A stretch of 64,000 bases of DNA from Paenibacillus woosongensis (GTDB taxonomy: Bacteria > Bacillota > Bacilli > Paenibacillales > Paenibacillaceae), in assembly GCF_030122845.1 (NCBI RefSeq), contig NZ_CP126084.1, positions 868,001 through 932,000 of the forward strand, read 5' to 3'. Shown in pieces: positions 15,670 to 24,237 of the stretch (position 1 is the stretch's first letter; each line of letters begins with the position of its first letter). A model generated the notes under the pieces. The model ran no database searches. It worked only from the letters and a program-made list of their open reading frames with translations, and had not been told where the DNA came from. A program made the translations under genes and the position numbers.

Positions 15670-16530
15670 CTAGGCATGGACAGCTTTGCGCATGTACATA
15701 ATGGCAACGGTACGCGGGCCGCAATGGCAGGAAATTGCGCAGCCGCCTTCGATAATGGCCACTTCTTTTGCATCCGTCTGCTCCAGCAGCGTTGTCCGGA
15801 TGTAACCCGCAGCTTTCTCGGCAAGCGTCTGGGCCACGATAATTAAATCACGATCGATCTTGTGAAAATTGTCGAGGAGATGCTGCAGCATCCGCTGAAC
15901 AGCCTTCTCCGTTTTGCCTCTATATTTATCGGCGGAAATGACGAAGCCATCCTTGATTCGCAGCACGGGGCGAATTTTGAGCAGGCTGCCGATCATATGC
16001 TGAACGCTGGAGACACGGCCGCCCCTGTGCAAATAATCAAGGCTGTCCACAAGCACTTCCATCTCGACGCGTTCGCGCCACTCCTCAACGAGCTCGACGA
16101 TCTGCTGCGGACTGGCGCCGTCCTTTGCCGCCAAAGCCGCTTTGATGACAAGGAGCGCGACGCCGCCGGATACGTGCATCGAATCAACGACCCTTACACG
16201 TCCAGCCGGGAACTCCTCTGCAGCAATAAGCGCGTTCTGATAGGTGGAAGAGAGCTTCGAGGACATGCTGATAAATACGATGTCCTGTCCTTGCTCGATG
16301 CAGGGCGCGAAGGCTGTGACAAAATCAGCCGGCGAAGGCGCTGCCGTCCCGGGCAGCTCTCCGCCTTCATCCACCCTGCGGTAAATGTCGGTTGTGGTGA
16401 TTTCAAGCTTGTCCTTATAAGCGATTTCACCGAACACGACATATAGCGGAACGATACCGATATCATGCTGTTCGATCCAAGAGTTCGGTACGTCAGAAAT
16501 ACTGTCCGCGAATATTTTAACTTGTGTCAA
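15670..16530 (-). CDS. DegV-family fatty-acid-binding protein
   Basis: 286 residues spanning the whole DegV fold. Family landmarks are FADSISDVPNSW at the N-terminus, TAAPSPADFVTAF, ISMSSKLSSTYQNAL and VLVDSLDYLHRGGRVSSVQHMIG. DegV/FakB proteins bind a fatty acid and present it to the kinase FakA for phosphorylation and entry into phospholipid. No fakA is in the window. Start is TTG 16530 with GGGGG upstream. Monocistronic, with a terminator downstream. Confidence 0.9.
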   Translation of the reverse strand: MTQVKIFADSISDVPNSWIEQHDIGIVPLYVVFGEIAYKDKLEITTTDIYRRVDEGGELPGTAAPSPADFVTAFAPCIEQGQDIVFISMSSKLSSTYQNALIAAEEFPAGRVRVVDSMHVSGGVALLVIKAALAAKDGASPQQIVELVEEWRERVEMEVLVDSLDYLHRGGRVSSVQHMIGSLLKIRPVLRIKDGFVISADKYRGKTEKAVQRMLQHLLDNFHKIDRDLIIVAQTLAEKAAGYIRTTLLEQTDAKEVAIIEGGCAISCHCGPRTVAIMYMRKAVHA

Positions 16531-16648
16531 CGCATTTCCCCCAGTAATAGGTTTTGGTCATAATGAATCATAGCAGAGACCTACTTGAATTATAGTAGAG
16601 TTAATCAGCTATAGCAAAGAATCGTGTCACATTTTGTCGTCAGAGCCA

Positions 16649-17542
16649 TTACTGATTAATCCAGGCAAAGCGCTGACGATACTTGCGGGGCGACAGCCCC
16701 TCTATTTTGGTAAAACTGGCGGTAAAATAGGCGGGATGGTTAAACCCCACCTCCTCAGCGATCCGCTCTACCGTATAATTGCTTTGCAGCAGCAGCAGCT
16801 TGGACTGCTCGATCCGGTAGCGCTGCAGGTAGGCCGCAGGCGAGCAGCCGAAGACCTTCTGCATGCAGCGGGCGATATAGACCGGATGAAAGTTGATGCT
16901 CTCGCCGAGCCGCTTGGCCGAGAACTGTTCCTTGTAGTGCTCCCTTAAATACGAGGCGGCCCGCTCCGCGCAAATGGATTGGGGGGACGGTCCGTTCATG
17001 CCGATAGAGGCGGACAGGAGGGAGATCACTTCCTGAAACAGCATTTGCTGTCGCAGCTTGGCGCCGGAGATATGCAGGCTCCGGTTCAAATCGGTCAGCT
17101 CCGTAATGGTGTCGCTCAGCTTCTGCGGCTGAACCACCTTCGTAAATTGCGGGATCGGCACGCTGAATGTCCACGTTGAGAAAGCCGATGCCGGCATATA
17201 TCCCGGACGATCGTCGCCTGAGCAGAAATGCTCGCCGCACCTCTCCGTCTCGATGGACCAGCTGGAGCTCGTTTGAAAGTGAACCCAATGATACAGCGTA
17301 TCCTCCTTGCAGTCGGCTACCGCATAGTGATAGCTGTCCGGCCGCAAAATAAGCGCATGCCCTTCGCTGACTTCATAGCTGCGACCTTCCTCGCCCATGT
17401 AGAGGCAGCCTTTGTCAACGAAAAGTAGATCGAACACATCGATATTTTGGCGGCTGGGATGCTTTTGTCCCGCACTCAGCAGAGACAAGCCGCTGGCGAT
17501 ATAATGGGGCAGGGGAGGAACCGTAAATTGAATGACAGACAT
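16649..17542 (-). CDS. AraC-family transcriptional regulator
   Basis: 297 residues. The N-terminal 140 residues form a cupin-like sensing domain (FDLLFVDKGCLYMGEEG, GHALILRPDSYH). The last 100 residues hold the two helix-turn-helix units of AraC proteins: FSAKRLGESINFHPVYIARCMQKVFG and VERIAEEVGFNHPAYFTASFTKIEGLSPRKYRQ. AGGAGGTAGTTCGC precedes the ATG. It lies between degV and a divergent MATE pump gene; that pump is a possible target, but no operator was identified. The inducer, often a sugar in this class, is unknown. Confidence 0.92.
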   Translation of the reverse strand: MSVIQFTVPPLPHYIASGLSLLSAGQKHPSRQNIDVFDLLFVDKGCLYMGEEGRSYEVSEGHALILRPDSYHYAVADCKEDTLYHWVHFQTSSSWSIETERCGEHFCSGDDRPGYMPASAFSTWTFSVPIPQFTKVVQPQKLSDTITELTDLNRSLHISGAKLRQQMLFQEVISLLSASIGMNGPSPQSICAERAASYLREHYKEQFSAKRLGESINFHPVYIARCMQKVFGCSPAAYLQRYRIEQSKLLLLQSNYTVERIAEEVGFNHPAYFTASFTKIEGLSPRKYRQRFAWINQ

Positions 17543-17848
17543 GCGAACTACCTCCTAGTACAATTGCATTCAAGTTTGAATATTTAAAGATTCAGTTGGT
17601 TGAGTGATACATCCATTCCAATATAACATCTATAATGTGTCTCATGCTAAAAGTTAGTTAAAAAGTATGATTGTCAGGCATCTGCATCCTGGATTGCTTT
17701 TGAAGGAACGGAGGAACGCTGCGGCTGGAAGCCTGCGCCAGCTTAAAGCGAAGCCCCGTCCGAAAGCGAAACGGGACTTTTATAACGGCTTTTACAAGTT
17801 ATATTACGGATGGTTGATATCTTCTCCGCCATACTGGAGGTTGTAATA

Positions 17849-19210
17849 ATGAAAAAAATACGGAGTAGAGAGAAAGGTAAATTTGGCCTTTGGGTTCTGA
17901 CCTGGCCGATCTTCATTGAAATGTTCCTGCAATTCCTGCTGGGCGCCGTCGATACGCTGATGGTGAGCCGAATCTCAGATGACGCCGTAGCGGTTGTCGG
18001 CTTCTCCAATCAGCTGTTCAATGCATTGACGACGCTATTTGCTACCGTCGCGAGCGGAGCCGGGATCGTCATCGCCCAGAAGCTTGGCTCAAGGCGCGAG
18101 GAAGACGCCAGAACAGTCGCTGTCATTTCGGTAAAAGTGACGGCATTGATCGGCCTGGGCCTGAGCCTGATGCTCGTGGCAGTTCCCGGCCCTATCGCGA
18201 GAATGCTGCAGCTGCCTGAGGAACTGATGCGGCTAGCCATACCGTACATCTCGATCGTCGGCGGTGGAATGATCCTGACCGCGCTGATGTCTGCGCTAAG
18301 CACCGCGATTCGGAACACCGGCAATACGAAGGGGCCAATGTACATTGCAGTAACAATGAACATGATCCATATTGTGATGAACTATGGCTTTATTTTCGGA
18401 GAGCTTGGATTTCCGCAGCTCGGCCTGACCGGGGTGGCCATTTCCACGGTAACAAGCCGTCTGCTGGCGACGGTCATGCTGTTCCTTATTTTCCTCGTTG
18501 CCTTCGAACGGAGAATCGGCTTCCGGGACATCTCCCTGTTCGACCGCAAACTGTTTAAGGAAGTGCTCGTCATCGGCTGGCCGCTAGGGGTCAACTCAGG
18601 CAGCTGGGTGTTCTCGCAGCTCGTTATTTATTCTTTCATAGCGACGCTCGGCTCCATGGAGCTAGCGGCAAGAACGTACATGAGCACCCTGGAAACCTTC
18701 TGTTTTTTGCTTGGGTTCTCGCTCGCGCTTGCCGTACAGATACAGATCGCCCATCTATACGGGGCAGGCCGGACGAAGGAAGCCTACAAGGCGGTGTACC
18801 GCTCGTTGTCAGCAGGGCTGCCGCTGGTCATTATCAACACCTGGCTACTGGTCTTGTTTGGCAAACATATATTAGGCCTGTTTACGCAGGATGAAGGAAT
18901 ATTGCTGATTTGCGGATCGCTGCTCTGGCTGAATCTGGCGCTGCAGCCGGCCAAAGTCCTGAACATGACGCTCGGGAACGCGCTGAATGCCGTAGGGGAT
19001 ACGAGATATACGATGTACGTGTCGCTGACGGTCATGTGGGTCGTGGCTACCGGCTGCTCGTACCTGCTAGGGATTTCACTCGGCTGGGGGATCGTTGCCA
19101 TTTACGGCTGCATGATTGCGGATGAATATATCCGAAGTATCTTCTGCTACGTCCGCTGGCGCAAACGGAAATTTTTGCGGATGAAAGAAGCAGAGCTTCA
19201 GGCAGCCTAA
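17849..19210 (+). CDS. MATE-family efflux transporter
   Basis: 453 residues with about twelve membrane segments. MATE features include FIEMFLQFLLGAVDTLMVSRISDDAVAVVG and its second-half counterpart, LGVNSGSWVFSQLVIYSFIATLGSMELAA. MATE pumps export cationic drugs or metabolites against sodium or protons. The frame is open to 17810, but TGGAGGT at 17835-17841 selects ATG 17849 (MKKIRSREKG). Divergent from the AraC-type gene and followed by a strong terminator. The substrate cannot be predicted. Confidence 0.92.
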   Translation: MKKIRSREKGKFGLWVLTWPIFIEMFLQFLLGAVDTLMVSRISDDAVAVVGFSNQLFNALTTLFATVASGAGIVIAQKLGSRREEDARTVAVISVKVTALIGLGLSLMLVAVPGPIARMLQLPEELMRLAIPYISIVGGGMILTALMSALSTAIRNTGNTKGPMYIAVTMNMIHIVMNYGFIFGELGFPQLGLTGVAISTVTSRLLATVMLFLIFLVAFERRIGFRDISLFDRKLFKEVLVIGWPLGVNSGSWVFSQLVIYSFIATLGSMELAARTYMSTLETFCFLLGFSLALAVQIQIAHLYGAGRTKEAYKAVYRSLSAGLPLVIINTWLLVLFGKHILGLFTQDEGILLICGSLLWLNLALQPAKVLNMTLGNALNAVGDTRYTMYVSLTVMWVVATGCSYLLGISLGWGIVAIYGCMIADEYIRSIFCYVRWRKRKFLRMKEAELQAA

Positions 19211-19246
19211 ATACAGGAAAGCTCTGGAATGCATCATAATCTGCAC

Positions 19247-19294
19247 AACACAATAAGCGGCGCACACGAATGTGCAGCCGCTTATTGTGTTTTA
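19247..19294 (+). terminator. terminator after the MATE gene
   Basis: AACACAATAAGCGGC pairs perfectly with GCCGCTTATTGTGTT around a 15-base loop and is followed by TTTT. It may act on both strands, since the convergent ltaS-type gene ends at 19331. Confidence 0.9.
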
Positions 19295-19330
19295 TCAGGA
19301 AGGGGCGAAAGAATCGCCCGCTTGTTCAAG

Positions 19331-21205
19331 TTATTCTGCAGGTACGTCTGGAAGCTGACGCACGTAGCTGTCGGACAGATGCAGCAGCTGCAGCGCGCGG
19401 TCATACTCTTTTTGCGCAGATAAATTTTGCGCAGCTTGAGATCCGTTACCGTCATAAGGGAAATGGATTCCGTCCTGATACTCGATGCCTGGCACGAACA
19501 AAGCTTTATCATTCAGGAATGACCCGGAAGGCAAATAGTAGCGCTGCGGCAAAAGGTTATAGGTCTGGTTAAACAGATCCTGGCCAAAATGGATATGCTG
19601 GTCCAGTGATAGGCCGAGCAGATTCGCCAAAGTTGGCAATACGTCGACCTGACCGCCGATCGTATTGACGACTGCCGGCTCGGAAACGTTAGGCGCCGAA
19701 ATGATCAGCGGAATGTTAATCATGTCGATATAGCTGTATTCTTTGCCGTAGATTTCCTTCATCAGTTCCAGGCCTTGTTTGTCCAGGGAGTACATCGGCA
19801 GCCCGAGATGGTCGCCATAAATGATAACGATGCTGTCCTCCCAGATGCCCCGCTGCTTCAGATCGTCGATAAATTCGCCCAACGCTTGATCTGCGTAATT
19901 TTGCGCCTGAATATAGTCGCCGACCATGTTGTCCTGATACCGCTCAGGGAGCGGGAATAAGCGCTTCTCCTCCGGCAGGGTGAACGGATGGTGTGCGGTC
20001 ATGGATATCACCTGAGCGTAAAACGGACGATCTGCGTCATGCATTTTTTGAATTTCATCGGCTGTTTTCTTGTACAGCACCTCATCGGAAGGGCCGAAGA
20101 AGACCGTATCCTCGCTTCCGAAGAACGCTTTATCATAGAAGCGGTCAAATCCGAGCGCTTCGTACAAAGCACGGCGGTTCCAGAAGTCAACCACATTCGT
20201 ATGGAAGGTGGCCGTATCGTAGCCCTGGTCTTTCAGCAGCTTCGGCAGACTTGGGAGCTGTTTGTAGGCGTAATTCTGCGTAGCCGCTTCGTTGTAAGGA
20301 ATATAGAAGGATGTGTTCACCACGAATTCGGCATCAGAAGTGTTGCCCTGCCCGACCATTTGATAGAAATGCTTGAAATAAGTATTTTCCTTGGCGAGCT
20401 TGTTCATCGTTGGAGTCACTTCCCGGCCGCTCAGCTTGAAATCGATCAGGAAATTCTGGAACGATTCCATTTGAATGATGATCACATTCTTGCCCTGGGC
20501 TGCCCCAAAATGAGCAGGCTCCGCAACCGGAGCGGTAACGCCCTTAATCTGATCGATTTTAGCCTGCGTAATTTCTTTCTTGTCGGTGAGCTCGGATTCC
20601 TTGCTTTTGAAAATGGCGTACGTTTCGTAGTTGAGAATCCCCATTTGCTCCGCCTGCTTGATTTCGTTCATGCTGGCCCGGTTTGGCCAAATATTAAAGA
20701 TGCAAAGCGCCAAGGAGACCGCAAAGATTACGGCAGCCACGCTTCCTCTGATCCGATTTAAATTGAAGAAGCTTTTAAGTTTGTGGGCTCGTTTTTTGCG
20801 CATCAGCCAGAAGGCCAAAACCGCAATGTCCAGAAAAATTAACAGGTAGTGCGGAGAGAGCAATGAAAAGACGCTGTTCTTGACCGCGGTAACCTGATTG
20901 ACCTGCTGCAGCGCGTGATAAGTAACGATGACGCCGTAATACTTGTAATACATAATCGCAGCGAACAGAACGGCCGTAATCAGGAGATTAACGGCGAGAT
21001 AAATGCCGATTTTGCGCTTGGATGAGAACCATTCGATCAGCGAGAACGTGACCCAAATGAACGGGATTTCCTTCAGCAATGGCCCCCAGGGCTGTACCCC
21101 GTCGAAGATGGCGAGCCAAGCGATATAGATTTTCAAAATCATAATAATGGAGAAAAAAACAAACGGCTTCGTATGGATTCGACGAATGCGATGTACTAAG
21201 GACAC
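19331..21205 (-). CDS. ltaS: lipoteichoic acid synthase family protein
   Basis: 624 residues: five N-terminal membrane helices (to about residue 185) followed by an extracellular sulfatase-like domain. Catalytic landmarks are NVIIIQMESFQNFL, the nucleophile threonine in QGNTSDAEF, FWNRRALYEALGFDRFYD and the metal-binding IIYGDHLG. Enzymes of this type transfer glycerol phosphate from phosphatidylglycerol to build lipoteichoic acid; Bacillus has several paralogues (LtaS, YfnI, YqgS, YvgJ), and I cannot say which this matches. Start is GTG 21205 after AAAGGAAGGG. Divergent from the mutS2-type leader. Confidence 0.9.
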   Translation of the reverse strand: MSLVHRIRRIHTKPFVFFSIIMILKIYIAWLAIFDGVQPWGPLLKEIPFIWVTFSLIEWFSSKRKIGIYLAVNLLITAVLFAAIMYYKYYGVIVTYHALQQVNQVTAVKNSVFSLLSPHYLLIFLDIAVLAFWLMRKKRAHKLKSFFNLNRIRGSVAAVIFAVSLALCIFNIWPNRASMNEIKQAEQMGILNYETYAIFKSKESELTDKKEITQAKIDQIKGVTAPVAEPAHFGAAQGKNVIIIQMESFQNFLIDFKLSGREVTPTMNKLAKENTYFKHFYQMVGQGNTSDAEFVVNTSFYIPYNEAATQNYAYKQLPSLPKLLKDQGYDTATFHTNVVDFWNRRALYEALGFDRFYDKAFFGSEDTVFFGPSDEVLYKKTADEIQKMHDADRPFYAQVISMTAHHPFTLPEEKRLFPLPERYQDNMVGDYIQAQNYADQALGEFIDDLKQRGIWEDSIVIIYGDHLGLPMYSLDKQGLELMKEIYGKEYSYIDMINIPLIISAPNVSEPAVVNTIGGQVDVLPTLANLLGLSLDQHIHFGQDLFNQTYNLLPQRYYLPSGSFLNDKALFVPGIEYQDGIHFPYDGNGSQAAQNLSAQKEYDRALQLLHLSDSYVRQLPDVPAE

Positions 21206-21347
21206 CTTGTTCCCTTCCTTTCAAAATATAGACGGAAGTGCAAGTCGGCTGCATGCCGATTACATTCCGTTAACATAGTGTATAAATACTTTAATATAAT
21301 ACCTCATATTACAGGGAGATGAAAATGTCGCTGAAAGCGGCTGGTCA

Positions 21348-21377
21348 TTGACTACGGGCCGTAATAGCTGGTAAATT
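21348..21377 (+). promoter_or_regulatory. possible promoter of the leader RNA and mutS2-type gene
   Basis: TTGACT at 21348-21353 and TAAATT at 21372-21377 with an 18-base spacer. Transcription would start near 21384, just before the leader-peptide ribosome binding site. Confidence 0.5.
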
Positions 21378-21407
21378 AGAATTAACCTCGCAAAAGGAGA
21401 GATTTTG

Positions 21408-21431
21408 ATGTTGGTGACCGTTCTTAACTAA
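21408..21431 (+). CDS. seven-residue leader peptide MLVTVLN
   Basis: ATG TTG GTG ACC GTT CTT AAC TAA begins a few bases after AAAAGGAGAGA (21391-21401), one of the best ribosome binding sites in the region, although no long frame follows. The last four codons (21420-21431) form the 5' arm of a perfect 12-bp stem whose other arm is at 21527-21538. Two terminators stand between it and the mutS2-type gene. This layout is that of translation-dependent attenuators (erm, cat, ABC-F leaders), in which a ribosome stalled on the peptide refolds the RNA. Expression and stalling are inferred. Confidence 0.65.
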   Translation: MLVTVLN

Positions 21432-21620
21432 TAAATTCCATATAGACTGTAATCCGAACGGAAGAAGTGCCGTTGCTGTCGCAGCGTGCGCTAGGTTTCG
21501 TGCACCCGAAATTGCAGTCTGGTAATTTAGTTAAGAACACGCAGGACATCATACAGCGCCTTTTTGCTGTTTGTATCTATCGAGGATGAATCCCGTGCTG
21601 TAGTTCAGCGCGGTTTTTTT
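21420..21620 (+). ncRNA. structured leader RNA / attenuator upstream of mutS2-type gene
   Basis: GTTCTTAACTAA (21420-21431) pairs perfectly with TTAGTTAAGAAC (21527-21538). Within it AGACTG pairs with CAGTCT, and small hairpins ACGG/CCGT, GCTG/CAGC and GTGC/GCAC are possible. Downstream, ACAGC/GCTGT (21553-21570) and a terminator hairpin CCGTGCTG/CAGCGCGG (21593-21613) with seven T residues follow. ACAGCGC (21553-21559) could instead pair with GTGCTGT (21595-21601), which would disrupt the terminator and so act as antiterminator. I recognise no known riboswitch class. The pairing model is by eye only. Confidence 0.6.
21593..21620 (+). terminator. leader terminator 1
   Basis: CCGTGCTG (21593-21600) and CAGCGCGG (21606-21613) with a five-base loop, then TTTTTTT. 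Confidence 0.85.
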
Positions 21621-21651
21621 GTTTTCGGAAGGTATATAGCAGCGAGGAATC

Positions 21652-21694
21652 AAGGGCTAAGGATGCGCTATGTGCATTCTTACGCCCTTTTTTT
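21652..21694 (+). terminator. leader terminator 2
   Basis: AAGGGC-TAAGGATGC (21652-21666) pairs with GCATTCTTA-GCCCTT (21674-21689) with one bulged base, followed by TTTTTTT to 21694. It lies only 43 bases before the start codon of the mutS2-type gene, so it must be read through for expression. Confidence 0.88.
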
Positions 21695-21736
21695 GTTGTG
21701 CAAATCATGAACGGGAAAGTAACGGAGGTTGACACA

Positions 21737-23779
21737 ATGGTGGAACAATTTACACTCGGCATGCTGGAATACGAGAGCATTAAGGAGGAAATGGCCAGCT
21801 ACGCGGTCTCCTATGAAGGGCGGCTGCGCATTCAAAAGCTGGTTCCGATGGAACGGAGAGCGCAAATCGAGCAGGCGATTGAGGAGACGGCGGAAGCCAA
21901 GGAACTGCTCTTGACGGGGGCAAGCGTTCCGCTGCCTTCGCTGGAGGGCATTGATACGGTCATGTCCTTGCTCGGTACAGGTTATCTGTTCACGGAGAAG
22001 GATTTTACCGCGATTCAGACGTTTCTGTACAGCTGCGGCCAGCTAAAGAAGTACATGGCCTCCAAAGGAGCGCTCGCACCGCGGATTGGCTTATATGCCG
22101 CCTCACTGTACGAGCTGGCCCAGCTTCAGCAGGAAATACTGCGCTGCATCCGGCATGGCGCCATTCTTGATGGGGCGAGCCGCGACCTGGACCGAATTCG
22201 CCGGAGGATGGGAATGCTGAAGGAGAAAGTCCAGAAGAAGCTGCAGGCAGTCATGTCCAGGCATGCTTCCATTTTGCAAGAAAATCTGGTCAGCATGCGG
22301 GGCGGACGGTATGTGATCCCTGTAAAGAAGGATTACTACAAACAGGTCAAGGGAAGGACGCTGGATCAATCCACGAGCGGGCAGACGGTGTTCGTGGAGC
22401 CGGATGAAGTCGCATCGCTGCAGGCCGAGCTGGAGGTGCTGGCAGGAGACGAGGCGCGTGAGGAAGCGAAAATACTGGGGTATTTGACAGAGCTTGTAGA
22501 GAGGGAGGCCCACGAGCTGTCGCAAAATATTGAGATCACGGGGACGTATGACTTCATTTTCGCCAAAGCGAAATATGCGGTTGCCATCGGGGGAACGGCG
22601 GTCCGGATCAGTGAAAACGGAGCCAGCAGAATTACCGGAGCCCGGCATCCGCATCTGCTCAAAACGATGGTGCCCCTGGATCTGGAAATCGGCTCTGCCT
22701 ACAGGACGCTTATTATTACCGGTCCGAACACGGGCGGCAAAACCGTTGTGCTGAAAACCTTCGGTCTGCTCGCATTAATGGTGCAATCGGGCCTGCTTGT
22801 CCCTGTGGGGACCAATAGCAGCTTTGCCATTTACAGCCGCATTATGGCTGTGATCGGCGATGGCCAAAATTTAGAGCAGTCCTTAAGCACCTTCTCCGCG
22901 CAAATCCGCAGTCTCGTCCATATGATACAGGAAGCGGGTCCGGACGCGCTGCTGCTGATCGATGAGCTGGCTGCGGGAACCGACCCTGGAGAGGGCATCG
23001 CCTTATCGATGGCGATTCTCGAGGAGCTTAGCCGCAGGGGGGCGACTGTCCTGGTTACGACGCATTTTAACGAGCTGAAGACGTTCGCTTCGCATACGGA
23101 AGGCTTCCAGAACGCGCGAATGGAATTTGACCCGGAGACACTGATGCCGCTGTATCGCCTGACGATTGGCCAGGCGGGACAGAGCTATGCGATCGAAATC
23201 GCCAGTAACCTCGGAATCTATTCCGGCGTTATTGAGCGTGCAAGGGAAATGGCGGCTCAGCAGGAAGGCGCTGCATCAGCTGGGGGATTGCTAGATGGAC
23301 AGGAATACTGGCCGTGTAATAAAAATACCAAGAAAGAATCCGAAGCAGAGACAGAGCACCATGAGGACGGGTATACGAATTCTGAGGCAGAAGAAGACCG
23401 GCAAGAGACAAATGCAGGATATACGGAAGAAAATTGTAGCGCAATTGGCAAATCCTCCTCAGATGAAGCCGCTGCTGAAAAACCGCAACGCTCCGTGTTT
23501 GAAGTTGGGGACGCTGTGTGGGTCACCGCTTACGGTAAAATTGGCATCGTCTTCGCGGCAGAGGATAGCCGGGGGCAGGTCGGCGTCATGATTCAAAAGC
23601 AGAAGTGCAAAGTGAACAGGAAGCGCCTGAAGCCGTATATCAAGAAGGAGGAGCTGTATCCGGAAGACTATGATATGGATATTGTCTTTGAGACGAAGGA
23701 GAACAGGAAGAAAAGCAAACTGATGCGGAAGAGGCATGTGGAGGGGCTGGAGATTGTCCGCCGGCCGGAGGATGATTAA
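21737..23779 (+). CDS. MutS2 paralogue lacking the Smr domain
   Basis: 680 residues. Core and coiled-coil region 1-300 (RYVIPVKKDYYKQVKG, HPHLL near 310), MutS-type ATPase with Walker A GPNTGGKT at 329-336 and Walker B LLLIDELAAGTDP (Asp409), an acidic low-complexity linker near 525-585, and a KOW-like domain from 588 (FEVGDAVWVTAYGKIGIV). Full MutS2 is about 785 residues and ends in an Smr domain; this protein stops after the KOW-like part. MutS2 acts on collided ribosomes in B. subtilis. CGGAGG at 21723-21728 selects ATG 21737. The elaborate leader upstream suggests inducible synthesis. Confidence 0.85.
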   Translation: MVEQFTLGMLEYESIKEEMASYAVSYEGRLRIQKLVPMERRAQIEQAIEETAEAKELLLTGASVPLPSLEGIDTVMSLLGTGYLFTEKDFTAIQTFLYSCGQLKKYMASKGALAPRIGLYAASLYELAQLQQEILRCIRHGAILDGASRDLDRIRRRMGMLKEKVQKKLQAVMSRHASILQENLVSMRGGRYVIPVKKDYYKQVKGRTLDQSTSGQTVFVEPDEVASLQAELEVLAGDEAREEAKILGYLTELVEREAHELSQNIEITGTYDFIFAKAKYAVAIGGTAVRISENGASRITGARHPHLLKTMVPLDLEIGSAYRTLIITGPNTGGKTVVLKTFGLLALMVQSGLLVPVGTNSSFAIYSRIMAVIGDGQNLEQSLSTFSAQIRSLVHMIQEAGPDALLLIDELAAGTDPGEGIALSMAILEELSRRGATVLVTTHFNELKTFASHTEGFQNARMEFDPETLMPLYRLTIGQAGQSYAIEIASNLGIYSGVIERAREMAAQQEGAASAGGLLDGQEYWPCNKNTKKESEAETEHHEDGYTNSEAEEDRQETNAGYTEENCSAIGKSSSDEAAAEKPQRSVFEVGDAVWVTAYGKIGIVFAAEDSRGQVGVMIQKQKCKVNRKRLKPYIKKEELYPEDYDMDIVFETKENRKKSKLMRKRHVEGLEIVRRPEDD

Positions 23780-23808
23780 CGATTCAGGCATAGAAAGTTC
23801 AATTTGAA

Positions 23809-23845
23809 AGGCCAGGGGATGATGCGTCCCCTGGCCTCTCTCATC
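23809..23845 (+). terminator. terminator after the mutS2-type gene
   Basis: AGGCCAGGGGA (23809-23819) and TCCCCTGGCCT (23827-23837) form a perfect 11-bp stem with a seven-base loop, then a T-rich tract. Confidence 0.85.
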
Positions 23846-23949
23846 TCCTAAAGATCGACAAATACTGTTAAAATTTTTCTATTTTTCAATATATGTTTTT
23901 TGTCATCATGGGTTATGATGGTGTAGACCAGTAGAGAGAAGGTGAACTT

Positions 23950-24237
23950 ATGGCTTACGAGGCACTGAAGAGCATGGGCCGGGCCACCAATCGCCCCAAA
24001 GTCAGCGGGGAACTGATGGACACCATCGAGCACCTGCGAGCGGAGTTAATGAATGCTGCTGGAAATAGCAATTTTAGCAGTGAAGCGGTGCTGGAATTAA
24101 GCCAGCGCCTCGATAAATATATCGTACAAGCTCAGAATCAAATGCTTGGCAAACAGGATTTTGCGGCTGGAGTAGCCAGCGCTTCGCGGATAAAGGAATG
24201 CACTTCCTCCGAATACCGTTTCGGATCGACGCTGTAG
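23950..24237 (+). CDS. Spo0E-like aspartyl-phosphate phosphatase
   Basis: 95 residues. The segment TIEHLRAELMNAAG then ELSQRLDKYIVQAQ is the two-helix Spo0E signature, with the SQxLD core. Spo0E proteins remove phosphate from Spo0A-P and so delay sporulation. GAAGGTGAACTT precedes the ATG. Family members are usually 50-85 residues; here about 30 extra residues follow the motif and run 100 bases into the convergent hydrolase gene, so the tail may be non-conserved. It supports a spore-forming host. Not linked to a kinase gene nearby. Confidence 0.78.
   Translation: MAYEALKSMGRATNRPKVSGELMDTIEHLRAELMNAAGNSNFSSEAVLELSQRLDKYIVQAQNQMLGKQDFAAGVASASRIKECTSSEYRFGSTL

Noticed and set aside
17749-17785. 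Hairpin upstream of the MATE gene as a riboswitch or terminator
   Set aside because: Short stem with a mismatch and a weak T tract; no recognised aptamer, too little to call.
21420-21540. Known riboswitch or 6S RNA at the mutS2-type leader
   Set aside because: None of the TPP, SAM, purine, cobalamin, fluoride or preQ1 core sequences is present, and 6S-like long bubble structure does not fit; a leader-peptide attenuator explains it better.
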